Shown in pieces: positions 27,401 through 36,001 of a stretch of 64,000 nucleotides of DNA. Each line of letters opens with the position of its first letter. Positions within the stretch are counted from its first letter, which is position 1. Both the position numbers and the translations under genes were made by a program. Below the pieces are notes generated by a model, which had not been told where the DNA came from, made no database searches, and saw only the letters and a list, made by a program, of their open reading frames with translations. This DNA is from Ancylomarina sp048268005 (lineage in GTDB: Bacteria; Bacteroidota; Bacteroidia; Bacteroidales; Marinifilaceae): assembly GCA_048268005.1 (NCBI GenBank), contig JBLWWJ010000005.1, forward strand, positions 124,001 through 188,000. Reading direction: 5' to 3'.

Positions 27401-28108
27401 TTATGCCATATTATGGTAAACATGCAATACATCGTCATTATCTTCCAACTTATCAAGAAGCTTTTCAACATCAGCAACTTGCTCTTCGCTAAGCTCTTTA
27501 GTATCCATTGGAATGCGCTCAAAACCTGAACTGATAGGTGTAATATCATTCCCTTCAAGGTAGGCCTGAATTTTTCCAAACTCCTGGAATGGAGCATAAA
27601 GCAAGATACCATCTTCCTCAGCAAAAACATCTTCCACACCAAGGTCAATAACTTCCAACTCCAGTTCTTCAAGATCCTGACCTGTGTTTTCAATTTTGAA
27701 ATGACACTTATGCTCAAACATAAATTCAACACTTCCCGCTGTTCCCAGACTACCTTTCGTTTTAGAAAAGTAAGAACGAACATCCGCAACAGTACGCATA
27801 TGATTATCAGTAGCCGTTTCTACTAATACAGCAATACCATGTGGTGCATATCCTTCGTATACGATTTCTTTAAAATCCTTTTGATCTTTCGATGTCGCTT
27901 TCTTAATCGCACGCTCAACATTCTCCTTAGGCATGTTAGCTGCTCTTGCATTCTGAATTACCGCACGAAGACGTGAATTAGACGTAGGATCAGGTCCGCC
28001 CTCTTTAATAGCGATTACGATTTCTTTTCCAATTCGGGTAAAGGTTTTAGCCATTTTATCCCAACGCTTAAATTTGCGTGCCTTTCTAAATTCAAATGCT
28101 CTTCCCAT
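27401..28108 (-). CDS. yebC: YebC/PmpR-family protein
   Basis: 235 residues. The N-terminus MGRAFEFRKARKFKRWDKMAKTFTRIGKEIVIAIKEGGPDPTSN is the version of the YebC signature usual in Bacteroidota; later blocks are RAANMPKENVERAIKKA, YEGYAPHGIAVLVE and NRMRT-like NHMRTVADVRS. The family acts as transcriptional regulators or, as shown for several members, translation factors helping ribosomes through difficult sequences. The name PmpR-type regulator should be read with that in mind. Confidence 0.95.
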   Translation of the reverse strand: MGRAFEFRKARKFKRWDKMAKTFTRIGKEIVIAIKEGGPDPTSNSRLRAVIQNARAANMPKENVERAIKKATSKDQKDFKEIVYEGYAPHGIAVLVETATDNHMRTVADVRSYFSKTKGSLGTAGSVEFMFEHKCHFKIENTGQDLEELELEVIDLGVEDVFAEEDGILLYAPFQEFGKIQAYLEGNDITPISSGFERIPMDTKELSEEQVADVEKLLDKLEDNDDVLHVYHNMA

Positions 28109-28130
28109 GATTTATGATTATAATTTTCGG

Positions 28131-28138
28131 CAAATGTA
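28131..28138 (-). promoter_or_regulatory. -7 box of yebC
   Basis: TACATTTG on the minus strand, 22 nt upstream of the start codon; a clear TTTG -33 box is missing. Confidence 0.5.
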
Positions 28139-28247
28139 ACACATGCCTTTTATTCTTTAAAATTTTTCGATGATTAAATCACCAATCCAATATTATGCCG
28201 GACTTGTAATGCAAACTTATAATAAGATCCTGATATAATCAATTTGC

Positions 28248-29057
28248 TTATTCTAATCCTGAATTTGGTTCCTTAGCCATATGGTTATAGGTTAGTTTTT
28301 CTAATAAACTTGGAAACCATTTTTTCAACCAAACGGTAAACTTCCCCTCTACAAAGGTAAGAATTAACTCACGCTTACGTTTTACGACCGCTTTTGCAAT
28401 ATGAGCCGCACATACTTCAGCAGTCATCATTTTTGCTTCATCGCGTGGTGTTTCACCCTGTGAGCTACCATCAGCTGTTAAAGCTACATTTCTAACATTA
28501 GAAGCGGTAAAGCCTGGAGCTGCCACTAAAACATGAACGCCTGTCTTTAAATTTTCCACTCTCAGTGTATCAAGAAATCCTCTGATTGCATATTTTGAAG
28601 CTGAATAACCTGTTCGTCCGGGTAAACCAACATAACCAGCAATAGAAATAACACCTACAACAGATCCTTTCGATTTCGTTATATAAGGCATCGCATACTT
28701 GGTACAATATACGGTTCCCCAAAAATTCACATCCATCAAATTCTTTAAAACAGATAAATCACAATCTTTAAACATGGCACGCATAGAGATTCCAGCATTG
28801 TTAATTAAGACATCTATACGCCCGAACTTGGCTACAGCTTCAGAAATCATATTCTGACAATCGCTCTCTACACTCACATCCGTTTTTACACATAGCACTT
28901 CGGTGCCTTGTTCTGTTAAGGTTTTCTCAATTTCTTTTAACTTTTCAAGATTTCGAGCTGCTAACACCAATTTCGATCCACGAGATGCAAATTCAAAAGC
29001 CAAAGCTTTCCCTATTCCTGATGATGCACCAGTAACAAGAACAATTTTATCGATCAT
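28248..29057 (-). CDS. short-chain dehydrogenase/reductase
   Basis: 269 residues. Cofactor motif VTGASSGIGKALA (TGxxxGIG), NNAGIS, catalytic S at GVISIAG and YSASK (Y-x3-K). The C-terminal 50 residues (KRKRELILTFVEGKFTVWLKKWFPSLLEKLTYNHMAKE) form an amphipathic helix like that of membrane-associated SDRs of the DltE/YqjQ type. Substrate unknown. Confidence 0.88.
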   Translation of the reverse strand: MIDKIVLVTGASSGIGKALAFEFASRGSKLVLAARNLEKLKEIEKTLTEQGTEVLCVKTDVSVESDCQNMISEAVAKFGRIDVLINNAGISMRAMFKDCDLSVLKNLMDVNFWGTVYCTKYAMPYITKSKGSVVGVISIAGYVGLPGRTGYSASKYAIRGFLDTLRVENLKTGVHVLVAAPGFTASNVRNVALTADGSSQGETPRDEAKMMTAEVCAAHIAKAVVKRKRELILTFVEGKFTVWLKKWFPSLLEKLTYNHMAKEPNSGLE

Positions 29058-29541
29058 ATGCTTATTAATTCTATTATTTTTGTTGAAGTAATAAAAGATA
29101 AAGCAAACAAAGAATAGATTAAATCTATAATTTAGTTTTCACTCACCTTCTTTTCGGAAGCACAAATTTAATTTTTTTTCAGTTTTATTGTACAATCTCC
29201 ACTAAATTATAAGTTGAAGCTTGAAAATTTAAAATTTTGGCGCATTTGATGAATAAATCAACAAAATTGACCATTCAAAAGTCCATTTTCCACAAAATAT
29301 TAATGGCAGTTTATTCTATAGCAAAGCTTTAGATAAAGACAAAAAGGTTTTAACTTGCGAGAAACATATTCAGATTTTATGCTCCATTTTAAATCTTATC
29401 ATAAAGGCAAAATCAATCACACAAAAAAATGTGTTTTTTTTTATATTTTTTCACTTTCTGATATCATTTTACGAACCAGTGGAATAAGGGTATTTACAGT
29501 GCTCCAACATTAAAAAAACAAGGCATTGCAAGCTTTTAAGG
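29058..29541. other. gene-free AT-rich stretch between SDR gene and tRNA array
   Basis: Contains the SDR -7 box (TAAATTTG on the minus strand, 29163-29170) and long A/T runs. No ORF of note, hairpin-terminator or RNA motif was recognised in 29171-29541. Confidence 0.6.
29163..29170 (-). promoter_or_regulatory. -7 box of the SDR gene
   Basis: Minus-strand TAAATTTG; predicted start near 29156, giving a leader of about 100 nt. Confidence 0.45.
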
Positions 29542-29573
29542 TTTGCGTATCTAATTTAAAGAATCTATATTTG
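29542..29573 (+). promoter_or_regulatory. complete promoter of the tRNA-Lys array
   Basis: TTTG at 29542-29545 and TATATTTG at 29566-29573, separated by 20 bases, match the Bacteroidetes -33/-7 consensus. Transcript start expected near 29580. Confidence 0.75.
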
Positions 29574-29602
29574 CAACGCTTTTGAAAACAAAGCTTCTTA
29601 CT

Positions 29603-29675
29603 GATTCCTTAGCTCAGCTGGTAGAGCACATCACTTTTAATGATGGGGTCCTGGGTTCGAACCCCAGAGGGATCA
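29603..29675 (+). tRNA. tRNA-Lys(UUU), copy 1
   Basis: 73 nt cloverleaf: acceptor GATTCCT/AGGGATC, D arm GCTC/GAGC, anticodon stem CATCA/TGATG with loop CTTTTAA (anticodon TTT), T arm CTGGG/CCCAG with TTCGAAC. CCA is not encoded. Confidence 0.98.
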
Positions 29676-29715
29676 CGATAAGACAAGCAAAAGTCTTATA
29701 AATAAAAACTGCAAT

Positions 29716-29788
29716 GATTCCTTAGCTCAGCTGGTAGAGCACATCACTTTTAATGATGGGGTCCTGGGTTCGAACCCCAGAGGGATCA
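29716..29788 (+). tRNA. tRNA-Lys(UUU), copy 2
   Basis: Identical to copy 1, exactly 113 bases downstream. The 40-base spacer is also identical and can fold as ATAAGAC/GTCTTAT, probably a processing hairpin. Confidence 0.98.
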
Positions 29789-29828
29789 CGATAAGACAAG
29801 CAAAAGTCTTATAAATAAAAACTGCAAT

Positions 29829-29901
29829 GATTCCTTAGCTCAGCTGGTAGAGCACATCACTTTTAATGATGGGGTCCTGGGTTCGAACCCCAGAGGGATC
29901 A
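29829..29901 (+). tRNA. tRNA-Lys(UUU), copy 3
   Basis: Identical to copies 1 and 2, again 113 bases on. The assembly gap begins three bases after its end; the three bases (CAA) do not match the start of the earlier spacers (CGA). Confidence 0.98.
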
Positions 29902-29904
29902 CAA

Positions 29905-30004
29905 NNNNNNNNNNNNNNNNNNNNNNNNNNNNNNNNNNNNNNNNNNNNNNNNNNNNNNNNNNNNNNNNNNNNNNNNNNNNNNNNNNNNNNNNNNNNNNNN
30001 NNNN
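29905..30004. other. assembly gap (100 N) inside the tRNA-Lys array
   Basis: Exactly 100 unknown bases, the conventional placeholder for a gap of unknown size. The flanks are identical tRNA genes, so the gap is a repeat collapse and may hide more tRNA copies. Confidence 0.97.
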
Positions 30005-30005
30005 T

Positions 30006-30078
30006 GATTCCTTAGCTCAGCTGGTAGAGCACATCACTTTTAATGATGGGGTCCTGGGTTCGAACCCCAGAGGGATCA
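30006..30078 (+). tRNA. tRNA-Lys(UUU), last copy
   Basis: Identical to the other copies; followed directly by the array terminator. Confidence 0.98.
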
Positions 30079-30085
30079 CAAAGAA

Positions 30086-30117
30086 AGAGATTGTCCAAAC
30101 GTCAATCTCTTTTTTTA
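30086..30117 (+). terminator. intrinsic terminator of the tRNA-Lys array
   Basis: AGAGATTG pairs with CAATCTCT around TCCAAACGT, followed by seven T. Confidence 0.85.
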
Positions 30118-30168
30118 TACCCACACTCACAAATAAGACCTACTCCTCTTTTATTCTAAAAATCCTAC

Positions 30169-30176
30169 TATCTTTG
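30169..30176 (+). promoter_or_regulatory. -7 box of pyrD
   Basis: TATCTTTG, 18 bases upstream of the pyrD start codon, so the 5' UTR would be about 10 nt. Confidence 0.55.
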
Positions 30177-30193
30177 TATAAAAATTAAGATAG

Positions 30194-31234
30194 ATGAGTT
30201 TATACAAATCAGCCATTCGCCCCATTCTCCTTCAATTCGATCCGGAAGCGATTCACAAGTTTACCTTTAAATGCTTTAAGCTTTTTCAAAAATCTGCATT
30301 GATTCGCTCAATTGTCTCAGCACAATTCAAAGTCAGTGACCCAAAACTTAAGCGAAATTTATTTGGTTTAACTTTTCAAAATCCTGTTGGCTTAGCCGCT
30401 GGTTTGGACAAAAATGCTGAAGCATTCGATTTTTTAGGTAGTATGGGCTTTGGATTTATCGAAATTGGTACGGTCACGCCAAAAGCACAAGCAGGAAACC
30501 CTCTACCCCGCCTTTTCCGCTTTGTAAATGATAAAGCTTTAGTGAATCGAATGGGATTTAATAACGAAGGTGTTGAAGAGGTTGTGCAGCGTCTAAGAAA
30601 AAAGAGAACACAAGTTATTATTGGTGGAAATATTGGCAAGAATAAGTTAACCCCAAACGAAAAGGCTACAAGCGACTATATCAAATGCTTTGAGGCTCTC
30701 TACCCTCTTGTGGATTATTTTGTTGTGAATGTCAGTTCTCCCAATACCCCTAATCTGAGAGAACTTCAGGATAAAGAACCTTTAACAAAACTCCTGAGCG
30801 ACTTAATGGAGTTGAATTGTTCAAAAGGAAAAATCAAACCCATTCTCCTTAAAATTGCACCAGATCTTAATCAATCACAACTTGATGATATTGTAGATAT
30901 CGTAAAAGAAACCAAAATCGATGGTATCGTTTCTACCAACACAACCATTTCGAGAGATGGTTTGTCCTATCCCGAAGATCAAATTCAAAAAGTAGGTGCT
31001 GGTGGTCTAAGTGGTCAACCTCTTCGTGAACGAGCTACTGAAGTCATCCGATATATTCACGAAAAATCGAAGGGCAGCATTCCAATCATTGGCGTAGGTG
31101 GTATCATGAGCAAGGAGGATGCCATAGAAAAACTGGAAGCCGGGGCATCACTGATTCAGCTTTACACCGGTTTTATCTACGAAGGTCCTGCCTTGGTCAA
31201 GGCCATCAATAAAGAATTACTTCGAAAACTTTAG
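30194..31234 (+). CDS. pyrD: quinone-dependent dihydroorotate dehydrogenase (class 2)
   Basis: 346 residues. An N-terminal membrane-associating helix region (MSLYKSAIRPILLQFDPEAIHKFTFKCFKLFQ) marks class 2. FMN/substrate motifs: NPVGLAAGLDKNAEA, GFIEIGTVTPKAQAGNPLPRLFR, NRMGFNNEG, VNVSSPNTPNLR (the catalytic Ser of class 2 lies here), STNTT and GVGGI. It oxidises dihydroorotate to orotate, passing electrons to the quinone pool, in pyrimidine synthesis. Monocistronic. Confidence 0.97.
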   Translation: MSLYKSAIRPILLQFDPEAIHKFTFKCFKLFQKSALIRSIVSAQFKVSDPKLKRNLFGLTFQNPVGLAAGLDKNAEAFDFLGSMGFGFIEIGTVTPKAQAGNPLPRLFRFVNDKALVNRMGFNNEGVEEVVQRLRKKRTQVIIGGNIGKNKLTPNEKATSDYIKCFEALYPLVDYFVVNVSSPNTPNLRELQDKEPLTKLLSDLMELNCSKGKIKPILLKIAPDLNQSQLDDIVDIVKETKIDGIVSTNTTISRDGLSYPEDQIQKVGAGGLSGQPLRERATEVIRYIHEKSKGSIPIIGVGGIMSKEDAIEKLEAGASLIQLYTGFIYEGPALVKAINKELLRKL

Positions 31235-31295
31235 GATCAACTCAAGTCTACTTGTGATAATTTACTAGTTATGTTCTCTTTTAACAAAAAGAGGC

Positions 31296-31303
31296 TAACT
31301 TTG
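31296..31303 (+). promoter_or_regulatory. -7 box of the small ORF/5'-nucleotidase operon
   Basis: TAACTTTG, 32 bases upstream of the ATG at 31335. Confidence 0.5.
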
Positions 31304-31334
31304 TATGCCTAACATTTAACTCCTATCCCATTTT

Positions 31335-31535
31335 ATGGAGATTTTCATTGATTCTGTTAAGGTAAAAACCTTTAAAGGTGCTCGCCTATGCGATGCTTTG
31401 GCTACCTACTCTAAGGAGGCTTATAAACTTCTGATGAAAGAGGAAATATGGCTGGAAGATAAGCGCGGCAACCCTATGGATGCAGACGGACGTCTATGGG
31501 ATGGGATTGAACTCTACATTAAACACAAAGCCTAA
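31335..31535 (+). CDS. 66-residue conserved-looking small protein coupled to a 5'-nucleotidase
   Basis: Sequence starts as a beta hairpin (MEIFIDSVKVKTFKGARLCDAL), then a helix (YSKEAYKLLMKEE) and two short strands (WLEDKRGN...LWDGIELYIKH). This order suggests a small beta-grasp-like fold, but there is no C-terminal GG as in ThiS/MoaD. No signal peptide. Its stop (TAA) shares one base with the next gene's ATG, so the two are translationally coupled. Function unknown. Confidence 0.65.
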   Translation: MEIFIDSVKVKTFKGARLCDALATYSKEAYKLLMKEEIWLEDKRGNPMDADGRLWDGIELYIKHKA

Positions 31536-33001
31536 TGATCAAAAACCTCAGAAACTTACTTTTTCTACTTTTACTACTCCTATTAGGAGCCTGTAGCAAG
31601 AGCACTCCAGATTACATTACTAAGGATGACACTATCGAGGACACTAGTGAGCTTACCAGTGAAGATATTATCATCCTACATATGAACGATATTCATGCAG
31701 ACATTAATAATTTCCCTAAAATAGCAGCTTATGTCAATAAATTAAAAGAAACAAATCCTAACGTTTTTCTACTTTCAGCTGGTGACTTATTTAGCGGCAA
31801 CCCAGTGGTCGATCAACATGTAAAACCAGGCTACCCCATGATTGATTTGATGAATCAATTAAAATTTGACGCTGCGGTCATTGGGAATCATGAATTTGAT
31901 TATGGACAGGAAATATTAAATAACAGAATTGAACAAGCTAATTTCCCATTTATCTGTGCGAATATTGATACTGAAAATGCCAAATTAAAACAACCAAAGC
32001 CTTACATCACACTTGAGACGAACCTAGGATTTCCTATTATTGTTTTGGGTTTAATCGAAACGGGAACTAAAATTGGTGATCGTTACATTCCCTCTACACA
32101 CCCTGACAAGGTTGAGGGTATTGACTTTCCTTATTACAGATATGAAATTAAAAACTACACGAACCTGAAAAAATCAGACAACCTTTTCCTTGTTCTATCT
32201 CATTTGGGAGAAGGTTCTGACCAAAGGTTGGCTAATGAAAATGCTGAAATTGATCTAATTGTAGGAGGTCACTCACACAAAATCATTCAAAATCCATATG
32301 TACAAAACAATGCTTTAATTTGTCAAGCAGGTTCAAAGGGGCGTTTCCTGGGTCGAATTGATATTAAAGTTGAGGACAACAAACTTGTTTCAAAATATGC
32401 CAAATTAATAGAAGTAGACAATTTAAGTGAAACTGATAACAAAATTGCTTCACTTGTTAATGAATACAATAATAACGACGTTTTAGAGCGCGTAATTGCT
32501 CAAAATCTGGCGGAATTCAGAAATAAAGATGAATTGGGTGCTTTAATGACAGATGCGATCAATTGGAAACTAAATACAGACATTGCCTTCCAGAATTCAG
32601 GCGGCATTCGCTCATGGCTGCCTTTTGGAGAAATAAAAGTAAAACATGTTTACGAATTAGATCCATTCAATAATGAAGTCATCATATTTGAAATGACCTG
32701 TGATGAAATACGCTCTTTAATCAAAAGTGGTGGAAACGGTGACCTAAAGGTCGCTGGAATCCAATATCGCTATATGGGACAAGACGACATTCAACTTGAA
32801 AACTACGATGGAAATCTGATTGATGAAACAAAAACCTATAAAGTTGGTATCAGCTCTTATATTGCCTCTGCCTACACCTTTGATCACATTGATGAAGGAC
32901 AAAATTCTTATGTCACCAGCGCAGATTGCCTGATTAAATTTCTCGAATACAAAAAAGAGATCAATTATTCAGGTGTAATACGTATTTTTGGCACAAATTA
33001 A
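31535..33001 (+). CDS. 5'-nucleotidase/metallophosphoesterase lipoprotein
   Basis: 488 residues with a lipoprotein signal ending in LLLGAC (Cys20). The metallophosphoesterase domain shows MNDIHAD (50-56), AGDLFSGNP (82-90), GNHEFDYG (117-124), SHLGEG and GGHSHK: the five dimetal-site motifs. The C-terminal 5'-nucleotidase domain carries FQNSGGIRSWLPFGEIKVKHVYELDPFNN. Hydrolyses nucleotides or UDP-sugars outside the inner membrane, probably for nucleoside and phosphate salvage. Confidence 0.92.
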   Translation: MIKNLRNLLFLLLLLLLGACSKSTPDYITKDDTIEDTSELTSEDIIILHMNDIHADINNFPKIAAYVNKLKETNPNVFLLSAGDLFSGNPVVDQHVKPGYPMIDLMNQLKFDAAVIGNHEFDYGQEILNNRIEQANFPFICANIDTENAKLKQPKPYITLETNLGFPIIVLGLIETGTKIGDRYIPSTHPDKVEGIDFPYYRYEIKNYTNLKKSDNLFLVLSHLGEGSDQRLANENAEIDLIVGGHSHKIIQNPYVQNNALICQAGSKGRFLGRIDIKVEDNKLVSKYAKLIEVDNLSETDNKIASLVNEYNNNDVLERVIAQNLAEFRNKDELGALMTDAINWKLNTDIAFQNSGGIRSWLPFGEIKVKHVYELDPFNNEVIIFEMTCDEIRSLIKSGGNGDLKVAGIQYRYMGQDDIQLENYDGNLIDETKTYKVGISSYIASAYTFDHIDEGQNSYVTSADCLIKFLEYKKEINYSGVIRIFGTN

Positions 33002-33013
33002 AAAATATCTATT

Positions 33014-33214
33014 ATGAATTTCAAAAAGATTATAGCAGCAATTCTTGTTGTTCTAGGCATTATCCTCATTACATATGGTTTTACTGAACTCAATAGCTTA
33101 GAGTCACAATTTACACGTGCTCTGGGACAAAAAGATAATCATGCAATGGGAAGCATCATTGGTGGTGCTATATCTGCAATTATTGGTTTGTATCTATTGA
33201 TTCGTAAAGGATAA
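33014..33214 (+). CDS. DUF3185-like small membrane protein
   Basis: 66 residues, two helices: residues 5-25 (IIAAILVVLGIILITYGF) and about 46-63 (GSIIGGAISAIIGLYLL). The linker NSLESQFTRALGQ and the GG motif match the DUF3185 pattern. It lies 12 bases after the 5'-nucleotidase gene and is followed by a terminator, so it closes that operon. Function unknown. Confidence 0.7.
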   Translation: MNFKKIIAAILVVLGIILITYGFTELNSLESQFTRALGQKDNHAMGSIIGGAISAIIGLYLLIRKG

Positions 33215-33231
33215 GTCAATTTTAACGACAT

Positions 33232-33268
33232 TAAAAAAGGGGATAAACATGACTGTTTATCCCCTTTT
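33232..33268. terminator. bidirectional terminator
   Basis: AAAAGGGGATAAAC pairs with GTTTATCCCCTTTT around ATGACT, between the DUF3185-like gene and the convergent 33292-33567 gene. Confidence 0.85.
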
Positions 33269-33291
33269 ATATGACTTTTTCTGTATAAATT

Positions 33292-33567
33292 CTAATTACA
33301 CATCATTGCCGATTGAATTAAACTAACTCTTAATACGATATGCCCATTAGGTCTGTTCCCAATAAACTCCGGTTTAAAACCAGCAGCTTCCAATTCACGC
33401 TTCACCAATCTAATCAACTCAGAACTAACTTGATTGAAATGATGTGCCACAACCAAACTTCCTTTATTGAACTTTTGTTCAAACTTATCTAGAATCTTAC
33501 GTGCTTCAATTTTATGCTGCTCCATTTCTTTTTCTACAATATGCGAATATGCGGCTACGTTTTTCAT
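33292..33567 (-). CDS. hypothetical small cytoplasmic protein
   Basis: 91 residues. Helix-rich N-terminus (HIVEKEMEQHKIEARKILDKFEQKFNKG), then a short strand VVAHHFNQVSSELIRLVKRELEAAGFKPEFIGN and strand HIVLRVSL. No signal peptide or membrane segment. It does not match a family I recognise. The upstream 300 bases (33568-33890) contain no gene and no convincing promoter box. Confidence 0.5.
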   Translation of the reverse strand: MKNVAAYSHIVEKEMEQHKIEARKILDKFEQKFNKGSLVVAHHFNQVSSELIRLVKRELEAAGFKPEFIGNRPNGHIVLRVSLIQSAMMCN

Positions 33568-33890
33568 AACTAAATAATTTTAAAGGTGAAAAATAGATTA
33601 TTGTCTGAACCGAATCAACAAGAAGTATAACTTAAAATAGTTTCTTCTTCGAGAATTACATTCAATTCTCCTTCCTCTCGGTAAACATTGATTTTAATTT
33701 AAAACCGAAAAGTTTCTTCTCAAACTTCTCTATGACAATTATAAATCTTTTTATCCAGAAATCAGTGATGAAATTTAAATTTATTTAGGTAAACGTCGAT
33801 TTTTCATTGATTAATGGAATAAGCCATTTTACACACAATTTATAAAGTGCAGATTTTTAAGCACATTCACTTTTACAGACAAGCCTTTTA
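33568..33890. other. gene-free stretch
   Basis: AT-rich, with no ORF, TAnnTTTG box or hairpin that I can support on either strand. Confidence 0.5.
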
Positions 33891-34205
33891 TTATTTATTC
33901 AGAATGCATCTAAATTCAACCAACATCAAGTGATCTTCTTCTTTCAAATGAGGGTAAAATCCAATTAAAGCATTCCAAAGCTCAATTTTGGATCGAAAAC
34001 TATCTTTTTGAATTTCATATTCACTCATACCATTAATTGTTTTAAATGATATTCCTGTAATCTCTATAGGCAGACTTGAACCATCTGAAAAATCTGCCAT
34101 TGCTTTACCTAAAGGGTAGTGTGGCTCATCAATGCGAGCTGTTTGTATTTTATGACCAAGACGTATGTCTTCATAAAAACTTTCGTGAAAATGTATTCTT
34201 ACCAT
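33891..34205 (-). CDS. ASCH-domain-like small protein
   Basis: 104 residues. Pattern HFHESFYEDIRLGHKIQTARID...YPLGKAMADFSDGSSLPIEITGISFKTING resembles the ASCH/PUA-like fold, in which a G.K..T.R motif precedes a beta barrel. Family members bind RNA or hydrolyse modified nucleosides such as N4-acetylcytidine (YqfB). The match is by motif layout only; the catalytic Lys/Glu set cannot be confirmed. Confidence 0.5.
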   Translation of the reverse strand: MVRIHFHESFYEDIRLGHKIQTARIDEPHYPLGKAMADFSDGSSLPIEITGISFKTINGMSEYEIQKDSFRSKIELWNALIGFYPHLKEEDHLMLVEFRCILNK

Positions 34206-34326
34206 CCTAATTTTTATATTATTTGCTCTTTATGTCATTCAATTCTTTAAAAGATATTTATCTTAATTGAAAATCATTACTTTTAATTGAAGTAATTCTA
34301 TGATTTACACGATTCCAAATCTCTTT

Positions 34327-35829
34327 ATGAAAAGATCAAAAATTTATCTCTTAATAGCCTTTAGCTTTCCATTGCTTAGTTTTTCACAAAACTATTCTAA
34401 TATTGACTTCGCAGATCGAATTTCGGAAAAAGATCTTGAAAAAAATGTAAAAGTTCTTTGCTCCTCTAAAATGCAGGGACGTGAAACAGGAACTAAAGGA
34501 CAAAAAAATGCAGCAGCTTATATCTACTCACAATTTAAACAGTTCGGATTAAAAGCCGTTGATAAGAGTCAGGATAGTCTCTCATATTTTCAAAACTTTA
34601 ATCTTTCAAAACTGAAGTTACCATCAGGTCGTATTAAAGTCAATAATAAAACCTATCACAATTATAAAGATTTTGTCGCAAACCCAATCCAAGACTCAAT
34701 TATCCAGCATTTGGATCTTGTATTCATTGGCAATTCTTCAATCGAAGACTATTCCGAAGTGGATTTTACCGATAAAGCTGTTTTATTTCTGACTACGAAC
34801 TTCCATAAAGCATTTTCACAGGCGCACCAAATATGGCAACATTCCAAACCAAGCTTCATCTTATTTAACAAACCCATTGACGATTGTATGTACAACAGAT
34901 ATATACACACCTGTAAGAGCATGAGATATAAACGTTTTCGCTTAAAGACATCCACTCATGAACAAGACACAATAAAACAGACTGGTCAATTAGATTTATT
35001 CAGCTACTTAAGAACCCAACAAATCATCCCTGTTTCTACACGATTTGCCAAGGCTGTAACGGGTTTAAAATTGAAAAAGCTAAAGCAAATCGCTAAGAAT
35101 CAAGAAAAATCTGAATTAACTACAAAAACTTTAAAATTCGAACTGATAAAGAATGATGATATTGTAGGAACTGAAAACGTTATGGGCCTGATTGAAGGTT
35201 GTGAGAAACCAGATGAATACATTGTCATTTCCGCACATTACGATCATTTAGGTGCCCATAAAGGAATCGTCTTTCACGGAGCCAACGATAATGCTTCCGG
35301 TACTTCAGCACTGATTGAAATTGCGAAAGCTTTTAAAGGTGCATGCAATAAAAACCTGCGTCCTAAGCGTAGTATTCTATTTGTTGCTTTTACAGGAGAA
35401 GAAAAAGGCTTACTTGGATCCAAATACTTTGTCAACAACTCGCCTGTCCCATTACAATCGATTAAAACCAACCTAAATTTGGATATGTTGGGACGTACAG
35501 ATAGTGAACATCAACATACAGACTATATTTATTTGCTGGGTACTTCAGACCTTAATCCTCAGCTTAAACCAATAAGCGACAGTTTAAACAAGCTACACCC
35601 AAAATTAAGTTTAGATTATGAATACGATCAACCTCACAACCCACTCTATGGAGCTTCAGATCAAGCCTCTTTCGTAGAAAAAGGGATTCCATCCATTATG
35701 TATTTTAATGGCATACACGAAGACTATCACACATCAAATGATACAGCTGACAAATTAAATTATGAAAATATTAAACGGGTATCACAACTGGTGTTTTTAA
35801 CTGCATGGGAACTTGCAAATCAAGATTAG
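34327..35829 (+). CDS. secreted M28-family zinc peptidase
   Basis: 500 residues from the preferred start MKRSKIYLLIAFSFPLLSFSQ (signal peptide); an earlier ATG at 34300 would add nine residues in front. Zinc-site motifs of family M28 are all visible: SAHYDHLG, GANDNASGTSALIEIA, FVAFTGEEKGLLGS, NLDMLGR and HEDYHTSND. The first 250 residues include a PA-like insert. Probably an aminopeptidase acting on peptides outside the inner membrane. Confidence 0.9.
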   Translation: MKRSKIYLLIAFSFPLLSFSQNYSNIDFADRISEKDLEKNVKVLCSSKMQGRETGTKGQKNAAAYIYSQFKQFGLKAVDKSQDSLSYFQNFNLSKLKLPSGRIKVNNKTYHNYKDFVANPIQDSIIQHLDLVFIGNSSIEDYSEVDFTDKAVLFLTTNFHKAFSQAHQIWQHSKPSFILFNKPIDDCMYNRYIHTCKSMRYKRFRLKTSTHEQDTIKQTGQLDLFSYLRTQQIIPVSTRFAKAVTGLKLKKLKQIAKNQEKSELTTKTLKFELIKNDDIVGTENVMGLIEGCEKPDEYIVISAHYDHLGAHKGIVFHGANDNASGTSALIEIAKAFKGACNKNLRPKRSILFVAFTGEEKGLLGSKYFVNNSPVPLQSIKTNLNLDMLGRTDSEHQHTDYIYLLGTSDLNPQLKPISDSLNKLHPKLSLDYEYDQPHNPLYGASDQASFVEKGIPSIMYFNGIHEDYHTSNDTADKLNYENIKRVSQLVFLTAWELANQD

Positions 35830-35966
35830 GTCTAATTGTGTAAATCTAAAATATTTCAGGTTTCATGTATCATTATCATCCTTTTATCAAGGATTAAAAA
35901 CATATAAGAATTCAACTAATCTAATTATTTGTTCAATTAAATTCTTATTTTTAAGATAAGAAGCGC

Positions 35967-35974
35967 TATTTTTG
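35967..35974 (+). promoter_or_regulatory. -7 box that decides the lipoprotein start
   Basis: TATTTTTG; a transcript start near 35981 lies downstream of the ATG at 35972 and upstream of the ATG at 36002, so only the latter can be used from this promoter. Confidence 0.5.
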
Positions 35975-36001
35975 TATCATATAATCAACAACATTCTGTT
36001 T

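Noticed and set aside
27295..27789. 164-codon minus-strand ORF overlapping yebC
   Set aside because: Out-of-frame shadow of the well-conserved yebC gene and crosses its terminator.
29905..30004. Mobile element insertion in the tRNA array
   Set aside because: The flanks are plain tRNA repeats and the run is exactly 100 N, so this is an assembly gap; nothing can be said about its content.
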